Shown piece by piece: positions 43,304-49,711 of a stretch of DNA of 51,673 nucleotides. The stretch covers positions 1-51,673 of the forward strand of contig CAJXGD010000011.1 of NCBI GenBank assembly GCA_913053845.1. The letters run 5' to 3'. Below the pieces are notes generated by a model, which had not been told where the DNA came from, searched no databases, and worked only from the letters and a program-made list of their open reading frames with translations. The position numbers were made by a program, and so were the translations under genes. How positions within the stretch are numbered: the stretch's first letter is position 1; each line of letters begins with the position of its first letter. Source of the DNA: an uncultured bacterium (GTDB lineage: Bacteria; Bipolaricaulota; Bipolaricaulia; RBG-16-55-9; DRJF01).

Positions 43304-43317
43304 ATGATCTAGATCAT
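43304..43317. promoter_or_regulatory. Palindrome resembling a Crp/Fnr-family site
   Basis: ATGATCTAGATCAT is a perfect 14-base palindrome. Its TGAT-N4-ATCA core has the spacing of an FNR box (TTGAT-N4-ATCAA). It lies 80-93 bases before the flavoprotein start at 43397. Confidence 0.4.
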
Positions 43318-43396
43318 GGTGCTGACCGTCGCGGCGATGCTATCTTATGCTGCTATTTTGAGCTGATCAGGATTGATCTACCGAGAGGTGACCCCG

Positions 43397-44758
43397 ATGA
43401 CCATGACAGTGCAACAGAGAAAGATAGAGCCGGCTCAAGACGCTTTTCGCGAGCTTCGTGGCCCTCTAACCGAAGATAAGGCAATCGTCGCCGCCAGCCG
43501 CTGCCTGGAGTGCGGGCGCGAGGGCAACCCCGCCCCTTGCACGGTGGCCTGTCCCACCCATATTGACATTCCCCGTTTTATCCGTCAGATCTACCGGGGA
43601 GAGCCACTGGCCTCCGCTGATACTATCTTTACGGCCAACGTGCTCGGCGGTAGCTGCGCGCGCGTCTGCCCGGTGGAAGAGCTCTGCGAGGGCTCCTGCG
43701 TGCTGGTCCAGGAGGGGCGGCGCGCCGTAGAGATCGGTCGCTTGCAGCGCTATGCCACCGATGCGGCCTTCGCGGCCGAGCATCAGAGCCTGAGTGATCG
43801 TCCGGCCAAGCGCAGCCGTGGCCATATCGGGATCATCGGCGCCGGGCCTGCCGGCCTGGCCTGCGCGGCCGAGCTGCTCCGCTTGGGCCATCAAGTGACG
43901 ATATATGAGGCCCGCTCCCAGATTGGCGGTCTGATCCCTACGGCGATCGCCCCTTACAAACAGTGGACCGAGCCGCTGCCGCAAGAGGTCGCCGCGCTCC
44001 AGCGGCTGGGTGTGCAGTTCAAGCTGGGCCAAGCCGTGGGAGAGGGCGGCCTGAGCTGGCAGCAGTTGGAGGCCCGTCACGAGGCCATCTTCTTGGGGGT
44101 CGGCCTGGGCACAGACGTGCTGGTATCGCTGCCCGGTGCCGATCTGAAGGGCATCTGGCCTTCGCTGGAGTTCATCGAGCAACTTAAGAGCGGCAATCCC
44201 CCGGAGTTGGCCGGACGATGGGTTGCGGTGATCGGCGGAGGTAATACGGCCATAGATGTCGCCCGCGAGGCGGTGCGGCTGCAAGCCAGCCAGGTGACGG
44301 TGCTCTATCGTCGCAATGAGGCCGCTATGCCGGCTTATGCGCATGAGGTGCGCGAGGCCAAGGAGGAAGGGGTGCGCTTCCAGTGGCAAACCATGCCGCT
44401 GCGCTTCCTGGGCGCAGGGCAAGTGAGTGGGATCGAGTGTCGCCGCACCCGGCTGGTGCCCGTTCCCGGCGATCGCCCCCGTCCGGAGCCGGTCGAGGGC
44501 AGCGAGTTCACCGCGCGGGCCGATGTGGTCATCCTGGCCATCGGCCAGCGCAAGCGAACTGAACTGCTGGAGCAGCTTCCCGGCCTGCACCTGAAGCGCG
44601 GTCTGCTGCAGACCGATGAGCGTGGCTACGCCAGTGGCAAATACTATGCCGGTGGGGATTGCCTCACCGGGGGTGCTACCGTCGTCGAAGCGGTCGCCCA
44701 AGGGAAGCGTGCCGCTCAGGCGATCCATCAAGATATAGAGAGAGGGTTGCTATCCTGA
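43397..44758 (+). CDS. NAD(P)H-dependent Fe-S flavoprotein, GltD/PreT family
   Basis: 453 residues from ATG 43397 with GAGAGGTG 6 bases upstream. The N-terminal domain binds two 4Fe-4S clusters through C36, C39, C48, C52 and C87, C91, C97, C101, as in glutamate synthase beta and dihydropyrimidine dehydrogenase subunits. FAD-binding GIIGAGPAGLACAAELL about 141-157; NAD(P)H-binding VIGGGNTAIDVAREAV about 275-290; a final GGDCLTGGATVVEAVAQGKR. It should pass electrons from NAD(P)H to a partner enzyme, which is not encoded nearby, so GltD, PreT and electron-transfer subunits of other complexes stay open. Confidence 0.85.
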   Translation: MTMTVQQRKIEPAQDAFRELRGPLTEDKAIVAASRCLECGREGNPAPCTVACPTHIDIPRFIRQIYRGEPLASADTIFTANVLGGSCARVCPVEELCEGSCVLVQEGRRAVEIGRLQRYATDAAFAAEHQSLSDRPAKRSRGHIGIIGAGPAGLACAAELLRLGHQVTIYEARSQIGGLIPTAIAPYKQWTEPLPQEVAALQRLGVQFKLGQAVGEGGLSWQQLEARHEAIFLGVGLGTDVLVSLPGADLKGIWPSLEFIEQLKSGNPPELAGRWVAVIGGGNTAIDVAREAVRLQASQVTVLYRRNEAAMPAYAHEVREAKEEGVRFQWQTMPLRFLGAGQVSGIECRRTRLVPVPGDRPRPEPVEGSEFTARADVVILAIGQRKRTELLEQLPGLHLKRGLLQTDERGYASGKYYAGGDCLTGGATVVEAVAQGKRAAQAIHQDIERGLLS

Positions 44759-44765
44759 GCGACCC

Positions 44766-45416
44766 TTACTGACGCGCCTCTTTCAGGCAGGGGATAACTT
44801 GCGCCTGAGTGTGATCGTAGAAGGGCGATTGCCAAGGGCAGGCTCCCCAACTCTTCTGGTAGAGCTTATCTCGCATGAAAGTCGTGACCAAGCGATCTAT
44901 CAAGGGTTGACCATTCTTGTAGCCGGTGATGTAAAAGACGATCACTTGGGCTTGCATGATCGGTCCGGGGAACTTATCGGCGAGCGTGCGATAGATCTCT
45001 GCCAGCGCGTCGTGTATCCTCTGTTTGTCCAGCGAGGCGATGGTGAAGCGCAGCTCGATGGCAAACCCCTTGGGATAACCGCCGATCTCCACAGCGCCAG
45101 CCTCGCCTCCCACCGCCTGCTTCAGCAGCTCTGCCGCGTCCACTTTGGCCTGACTGAGGTCGCCCTTGTCGTTCGGATCGAGCTTCCTAAGCGGACCTGT
45201 GCTCGTTGTCGTCTCTGGAGGACTGGCGGCGGGAGTTGGCGGTGCGGGTTGCTTGGTGACCGAATCGGAGTTGCTGGCACTGCTATTGCCGTTAGTTGGG
45301 CTACGTGGCCACCAGAGCACCAGAGCGATAGCAATTACGACGATCGCGCCCAGGCCCATAGCGATCCAAAGCCCTTTACTGCGCTGATTCTGATTATGTT
45401 TCTGTTTCTGACTCAA
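44766..45416 (-). CDS. Membrane-anchored hypothetical protein
   Basis: 216 residues from TTG 45416, selected because GGGAGGA lies 8 bases upstream; the longer open frame from 45446 has no such site. A short K/Q/N-rich cytoplasmic start, one membrane helix (WIAMGLGAIVVIAIALVLWW), a P/T/S-rich linker, then a soluble domain from about residue 85. The domain (DAAELLKQAVGGEAGAVEIG, FAIELRFTIASLDKQRIHDA, QAQVIVFYITGYKNGQPL) has alternating helices and strands and two Cys near the end. I do not recognise the family. It overlaps the epimerase gene by 23 bases. Confidence 0.65.
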   Translation of the reverse strand: MSQKQKHNQNQRSKGLWIAMGLGAIVVIAIALVLWWPRSPTNGNSSASNSDSVTKQPAPPTPAASPPETTTSTGPLRKLDPNDKGDLSQAKVDAAELLKQAVGGEAGAVEIGGYPKGFAIELRFTIASLDKQRIHDALAEIYRTLADKFPGPIMQAQVIVFYITGYKNGQPLIDRLVTTFMRDKLYQKSWGACPWQSPFYDHTQAQVIPCLKEARQ

Positions 45417-45816
45417 TGGCTGATCCTCCCTCTTGCTTGACTTCAACCAGTTCGACTAATAAGCCGGCGAAACTACGTGGGTGAATGAAGGCCACCAGGT
45501 GGCCGCCGAAGCCCCGGCGTGGCCGCTCGTCTATCAACTCGGCACCCTGCTGTTTCAGTCGATCCAAGGCCGCCTCAATATCCGGAGTGGCGAAGGCCAG
45601 GTGATGAATTCCCGCGCCGCGCCGCTCCAAGAATCTCTGTACCGGTCCCTGGCCCAGCGGCTGCAGGAACTCCAAGCGGGACTCGCCGGCCTGGACCATA
45701 CTGATGGCCAGATTGTCCATCGTGCCCCGCTCGCTCTCCTGCAGGCCCAGCATCCGGAAGGGCGCCAGGGCGCGCTCCATATCCTGGACGGCGATGCCCA
45801 CGTGATGCAGTTTCAT
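45394..45816 (-). CDS. mce: Methylmalonyl-CoA epimerase
   Basis: 140 residues from ATG 45816, with GAGGAG upstream. A glyoxalase/VOC protein: KLHHVGIAVQDMERALAPFR, then the second half GIHHLAFATPDIEAALDRLK and LLVELVEV. The two H and two E/Q metal ligands characteristic of this epimerase are in these motifs. It interconverts (S)- and (R)-methylmalonyl-CoA, feeding the mutase encoded two genes upstream. Four-base overlap with rnhB. Confidence 0.9.
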   Translation of the reverse strand: MKLHHVGIAVQDMERALAPFRMLGLQESERGTMDNLAISMVQAGESRLEFLQPLGQGPVQRFLERRGAGIHHLAFATPDIEAALDRLKQQGAELIDERPRRGFGGHLVAFIHPRSFAGLLVELVEVKQEGGSAIESETET

Positions 45817-46514
45817 AATAACTTCTCCTCTGCCGATCGCGAGGTCGGGTGGTCCGCCGGCCCATCTTTGCCCATAGCAGCAATCTGTTGGACGGTCTTC
45901 CATTTGGTGCGCACGAAATCCGGCCAGGCGCCATGCTCCTCATACCAGCGCTTTAAGAACGCCCGCGTCTTGGGTTCGCCGGGATAACCCCAACCGAAGT
46001 CCCCATACGCTGCTTTGAGTTCGCTGACCAGCCTATCCCTACTGACCTTGGCGATGATCGAGGCCGCAGCGACGACTGCATAGCGACTGTCGGCCTTGTT
46101 CTCGCCGATGATTTGGGGCAAGGCACGTTTCGCCTCACCCTCCGCATCTGAGAGCAAGTATCTCAGGCTTTTCAGGTAATTGCAACTCCCGCCCGGCGCG
46201 ACTGGCAGGTCCAGATAGACCCGGTCCGGCGCAAGTGCGTTGATCAAGCTGGCCATGCCCTCTGCCTCAAGCTGATTCAGGTTGATTCGGTCGATCTCGG
46301 TGGGGGTCACGATGATCGTCTTGACCGCATCGGCCAGAACTTCGATCTGGGGAGCCAACTGCTCGCGCTGCCGACGGGAGAGCGTTTTAGAGTCCTGAAC
46401 GCCCAGCCTAGCCAGCCGGTCGAGCTTGTCCTCCGAGATGAGCACGCCAGCGATGACCATCGGGCCGATGACAGGACCGCGTCCGGCCTCGTCTATGCCG
46501 AGGAAGGTATACAT
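45813..46514 (-). CDS. rnhB: Ribonuclease HII, archaeal type
   Basis: 233 residues. Catalytic D8, E9 (GIDEAGRGPVIGP), D102 and D142 (ENKADSRYAVVAAAS). The sequence follows archaeal enzymes: GPVIGPMV rather than GPLAGPVV, ENKAD-x-x-Y-x-VV-x-AAS, and YGDFGWGYPGEPKTRAFLKR followed by a W-P-x-x-VR-x-x-W ending, whereas bacterial enzymes end with G-YGT-x-x-H and P-x-H-R-x-SF. RNase HII removes single ribonucleotides and R-loop RNA from DNA. It lies between the mutase and epimerase genes. No Shine-Dalgarno sequence precedes ATG 46514. Confidence 0.93.
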   Translation of the reverse strand: MYTFLGIDEAGRGPVIGPMVIAGVLISEDKLDRLARLGVQDSKTLSRRQREQLAPQIEVLADAVKTIIVTPTEIDRINLNQLEAEGMASLINALAPDRVYLDLPVAPGGSCNYLKSLRYLLSDAEGEAKRALPQIIGENKADSRYAVVAAASIIAKVSRDRLVSELKAAYGDFGWGYPGEPKTRAFLKRWYEEHGAWPDFVRTKWKTVQQIAAMGKDGPADHPTSRSAEEKLL

Positions 46515-46551
46515 TTCAATCTAGACGGATTGGGGAAAGCGGATTCCAACC

Positions 46552-48162
46552 TTATCCCAACCCCGTCAGTTCCCGATACTCGCCGAACTCGGCTCGAAAA
46601 ATGTCGCAGATCTCGCCTACAGTCGCCCGCGCTTTGACCGCTGATAGAATATAGGGCATCAGGTTCTCTTCGCCCTGAGCCGCGCTTGCCAGTCGGTCTA
46701 GGCTCTGCTGCCAGCGCGACCGATCTCGGGTGGCCCGCAAACGCTCCAGTCGCTCGATCTGGTGCTGATGCACTTCAGGGTCAACCTGCGCGATTCTCGC
46801 CGGTCGCCCGTCACCGGAGGTGAAGGCGTTGACTCCCACGATGATTCGCTCGCCCGACTCGACCTCCCTTTGCTGGCGGTAGGCGCTCTCCTCGATCTCG
46901 CGCTGCACATAGCCCTGCTCGATCGCCCGCGGCATGCCGCCCAGCTCAGCTATTTTCTCGATATACTCCAGCGCTTCGGCCTCCAACTGCTCGGTGAGCT
47001 TCTCAAGATAATAGCAGCCCCCCAGGGGGTCTACGCAATCGGCCGCGCCAGACTCCTCGGCGATGATCTGCTGGGTGCGCAAGGCCAGCAGCACCGCCTG
47101 CTCGGTGGGCAGGGCCAGCGCCTCATCATAGGAGTTGGTATGCAGCGATTGAGTCCCGCCCAGCACCGCCGCCAGGGCCTGCAGGGCCACTCGGATGACG
47201 TTATTCAGTGGCTGCTGCGCCGTGAGCGAGGCGCCGGAGGTCTGAGTGTGGAAGCGCAGCTTCCAGGAGTCCGGCCTCCGGGCAGCAAAACGCCGGCGCA
47301 TGATCCGAGCCCAAAGCCGGCGGGCCGCCCGGAACTTGGCGATCTCCTCGAAAAAATCCTGATCACAAGCGAAGAAGAAGGAAAGCTGCGGGGCAAAGCG
47401 ATCCACCTCCATGCCCCGCGCCCGCACCGCCTCCACATAGGCGATGCCATCGGCCAGGGTGAAGGCCAGCTCCTGCGCGGCGGTCGCGCCGGCCTCCCGC
47501 ATGTGATAGCCGGAGATGCTGATCGGGTTCCAGCGCGGCAGATGCTCGGCGGCATAGAGAATCAGATCGGTCGCCAGGCGCATCGAGAACTCCGGCGGAA
47601 AGATATAGGTCTTGCGGGCGATATATTCCTTGAGAATGTCGTTCTGAGCCGTGCCGGCGATCTGCTCCGGCGGCACCCCCTGCTCCTGGGCCAGGGCCAA
47701 ATACATGGCCAGCAGGATGGTGGCCGGTGAGTTGATGGTCATCGAAGTGGAAACTTTTTCGATGGGGATGTCCGCAAAGAGCCGCTTCATATCTTCAATA
47801 GATGGCACGGCCACACCGGCCCGGCCCACCTCGCCGCTGGCCAAGGGGTGATCGGAGTCATAGCCCATCTGGGTGGGCAGGTCGAAGGCCACCGAAAGGC
47901 CGGTCTGGCCTTGGCTGACCAGATAGCGGAAGCGGCGGTTGGTCTCTTCGGCGGTGCCGAAGCCGGCGTACTGGCGCATCGTCCAGAGCCGACCACGATA
48001 CATGGTGGGATAGACGCCGCGGGTGAAGGGGTACTCACCGGGGAAGCCCAGCTCGCGCTCGTAGTCCAGTTGCTTGACATCTTCAGGCGTATAGAAGCGC
48101 CCGTTATCCTCTGAGCGCTGAGCTTGCTTCTTGAGTCTCTGCTGCGCTGTGGGTTTGGCCAT
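46552..48162 (-). CDS. mcmA1: Methylmalonyl-CoA mutase, large (catalytic) subunit
   Basis: 536 residues, the length of the TIM-barrel subunit without the cobalamin-binding domain. Conserved: [40 protein letters not shown], the H of [40 protein letters not shown] and [20 protein letters not shown]. It converts (R)-methylmalonyl-CoA to succinyl-CoA with adenosylcobalamin; a small B12-binding subunit must be encoded elsewhere. GGAGG ribosome-binding site, promoter -10 at 48186-48191. First gene of the operon with rnhB, mce and the membrane protein. Confidence 0.93.
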   Translation of the reverse strand: MAKPTAQQRLKKQAQRSEDNGRFYTPEDVKQLDYERELGFPGEYPFTRGVYPTMYRGRLWTMRQYAGFGTAEETNRRFRYLVSQGQTGLSVAFDLPTQMGYDSDHPLASGEVGRAGVAVPSIEDMKRLFADIPIEKVSTSMTINSPATILLAMYLALAQEQGVPPEQIAGTAQNDILKEYIARKTYIFPPEFSMRLATDLILYAAEHLPRWNPISISGYHMREAGATAAQELAFTLADGIAYVEAVRARGMEVDRFAPQLSFFFACDQDFFEEIAKFRAARRLWARIMRRRFAARRPDSWKLRFHTQTSGASLTAQQPLNNVIRVALQALAAVLGGTQSLHTNSYDEALALPTEQAVLLALRTQQIIAEESGAADCVDPLGGCYYLEKLTEQLEAEALEYIEKIAELGGMPRAIEQGYVQREIEESAYRQQREVESGERIIVGVNAFTSGDGRPARIAQVDPEVHQHQIERLERLRATRDRSRWQQSLDRLASAAQGEENLMPYILSAVKARATVGEICDIFRAEFGEYRELTGLG

Positions 48163-48185
48163 CTCGCGCCTCCTTCGCGTTTGCT

Positions 48186-48191
48186 ATTATA
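48186..48191 (-). promoter_or_regulatory. -10 element of the mutase operon
   Basis: TATAAT on the minus strand, 23 bases before the ATG at 48162. The -35 region is weak (CTGGTT at 17-base spacing). Confidence 0.45.
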
Positions 48192-48338
48192 GTGCATAGG
48201 GGAGAGGCAACCAGCCAATGAGTGCCTCTCTATGATGGCAGCCGAGCAGAAGTGGTTGCGGAAGGAGCCCCTCCTTACACAACATGGGTGAAAGTTATTA
48301 CCAAGCGGGCTGCCTGAGCGATATCGAGCAGAGTAGCT

Positions 48339-48677
48339 TCATCCCTTCGCATGAGCCATCTCTGTCTTGGAGAACAGGACTTGAGCCGTGTCTAGAATCT
48401 CTTGGCGACGCAACCAATTCTGACTCTGCTCCAGAGCATACTTAGTGATAAGGTCTACCTTCCGTTGCAGTAAGGTCTGTAGTTCCTGCTGCATCTGAAC
48501 GTGTTCCAATAATCCCCACTTGGCATCTACATCGAAGTCGATGAGAATGTCTAAGTCGCTGTCCAGTCGGAAGTCATCACGCAGGGCGGAACCAAACAGT
48601 GCGAATTCACGAATCTTCCACCGGCGGCAGAATTCGGCAATTTCGTCTACCGGAATTTCTGTAGTTAAAGTCCTCAT
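48339..48677 (-). CDS. MNT-type nucleotidyltransferase
   Basis: 112 residues from ATG 48677, with GGTGAG 5 bases upstream. The pol-beta-type motif GS-x10-D-x-D is present: FALFGSALRDDFRLDSDLDI with S30, D41 and D43, and a third acidic residue in KVDLITK. Proteins of this kind are often antitoxins that AMPylate HEPN toxins; no HEPN gene is adjacent. It lies 40 bases downstream of the attC-like element at 48717-48789, in cassette-like order. Confidence 0.78.
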   Translation of the reverse strand: MRTLTTEIPVDEIAEFCRRWKIREFALFGSALRDDFRLDSDLDILIDFDVDAKWGLLEHVQMQQELQTLLQRKVDLITKYALEQSQNWLRRQEILDTAQVLFSKTEMAHAKG

Positions 48678-48716
48678 CAATGCTCACCCCTATACCGCCA
48701 CCATACTACAATGGTT

Positions 48717-48789
48717 ACCTAATGACCAAGCTCACCTGCCACTATGGAGCGCCAGCGGAATAGCACTCAGGTGCAGCGATTTGTTAGGC
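48717..48789 (-). other. attC-like recombination site
   Basis: On the minus strand: GCCTAAC (R''), spacer AAATC, GCTGCACC (L''), a 30-odd base centre, GGTGAGC (L'), spacer, ATTAGGT (R'). L'' and L' pair except for one extra base in L'', the feature that sets attC polarity. Total 73 bases, inside the usual 57-141 range. R' departs from GTTRRRY at its first base. It begins 28 bases after the stop of the methyltransferase. Confidence 0.6.
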
Positions 48790-48817
48790 ATTTATACCAA
48801 CCATCCCAACTCCATTC

Positions 48818-49498
48818 CTATTTCTCTGCAACAACAATTTCACCTGGCAATCCAAACAATGTTACCTTATCTTTATGTTCTATCTTGAATCCAGCATTCT
48901 TTAGCGATTGTTCAACATAGATGGGTCTACAATCAACATATTTCGGAAATTTCTCATGGGACCATTCATAGAGTTTTGTTAAAATGGAGTTGCCGTCCTC
49001 CTTTGACATGCTTACAATCCCAAGTCTTCCACTTGGCTTCAAAACCCTCTTGATTCCACTAAGAACCTTTGGGATTTCAGGTGTGTCAAATAGCTCAAGG
49101 CTGAAACTGCTGAAAACGGCATCGAATTTGTCATCATCGAAGGGCATCTCTGTGGCGTCTCCACAATAAAGTTCAACTTTGTCAATAAGGCCGGCTTTTT
49201 CAAGCCTTTTCTTAGTTACCTCTAACATTCCAGAAGAAATGTCGATGCCATAAGCCTCTCCGGTTTCTCCTATTAACTCTGCTATTTGTTTTAAGCAATG
49301 TCCAGTTCCAAAGCCCATCTCAAGCACTGTCTCTCCCTCGGCAATGCACAATCGCTCTAACGCCAAATTTCTGTATTTTTTCTCAAATACCCCAGCAAAG
49401 TAATCGTAGAATCTACTAATCCTATCGTAACTTTCTTTTGCCTGCTCCTTGCTTCTATAGACTCGCAATATCTTTGTTTGATCGCTTTTTGAGTTCAT
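48818..49498 (-). CDS. Class I SAM-dependent methyltransferase
   Basis: 226 residues from ATG 49498, which lies 15 bases after a GTTAGGC box. SAM motif VLEMGFGTGHCLKQIAEL (58-75), acidic GIDISSGMLEVT, GDATEMPFDDDKFDAVFSSF, and the VLKPSGRLGIVSMS strand identify a UbiE/COQ5-like methyltransferase; the substrate is unknown. The gene is visibly richer in A and T than its neighbours and has a weak ribosome-binding site, as is common in integron gene cassettes. It is bounded by attC-like elements on both sides. Confidence 0.85.
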   Translation of the reverse strand: MNSKSDQTKILRVYRSKEQAKESYDRISRFYDYFAGVFEKKYRNLALERLCIAEGETVLEMGFGTGHCLKQIAELIGETGEAYGIDISSGMLEVTKKRLEKAGLIDKVELYCGDATEMPFDDDKFDAVFSSFSLELFDTPEIPKVLSGIKRVLKPSGRLGIVSMSKEDGNSILTKLYEWSHEKFPKYVDCRPIYVEQSLKNAGFKIEHKDKVTLFGLPGEIVVAEK

Positions 49499-49513
49499 CT
49501 CATTTTCCACTAT

Positions 49514-49692
49514 GCCTAACGTGGTGCGAGCTAAGCTGTACCCCACGCGAAGCGGGCCAGTCGCAGGCTAGCAGCGCGAGCACGGGGCAAAGCCGCGAAG
49601 CGCCGCTTAACGATGCGCGTCAGGCGCTGCCGAAAGAGGAAGCGAGGAACGAGCGGACGCTGTAGGCAGTCGACTGCAACCGGTTGTTAGGT
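49514..49692 (-). other. Cassette boundary with long attC-like inverted ends
   Basis: On the minus strand the segment opens with ACCTAAC (49692-49686) and closes with GTTAGGC (49520-49514), both fitting the RYYYAAC and GTTRRRY core consensus. It starts 20 bases after the stop of the OLD-like gene. The inner pairing is weak and the length, 179 bases, exceeds normal attC sites; an additional GTTAAGC at 49611-49605 would give an 88-base alternative. Confidence 0.45.
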
Positions 49693-49711
49693 GCCGCATG
49701 ACCATGCATTC

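Noticed and set aside
44470..44520. PRPEPVEG stretch in the GltD/PreT-like protein as a translated dispersed repeat
   Set aside because: Family members normally have a similar R-x-P-x-P-I/V-EGSEF segment at this place, so it is native sequence.
48219..48338. A further attC site after the nucleotidyltransferase gene
   Set aside because: Only a small AAGGAG/CTCCTT hairpin is present; no RYYYAAC/GTTRRRY pair was found.
49438..49665. Plus-strand frame across the attC-like boundary
   Set aside because: Low-complexity G/A/R/S translation over a palindromic, GC-rich region; it starts inside the methyltransferase gene.
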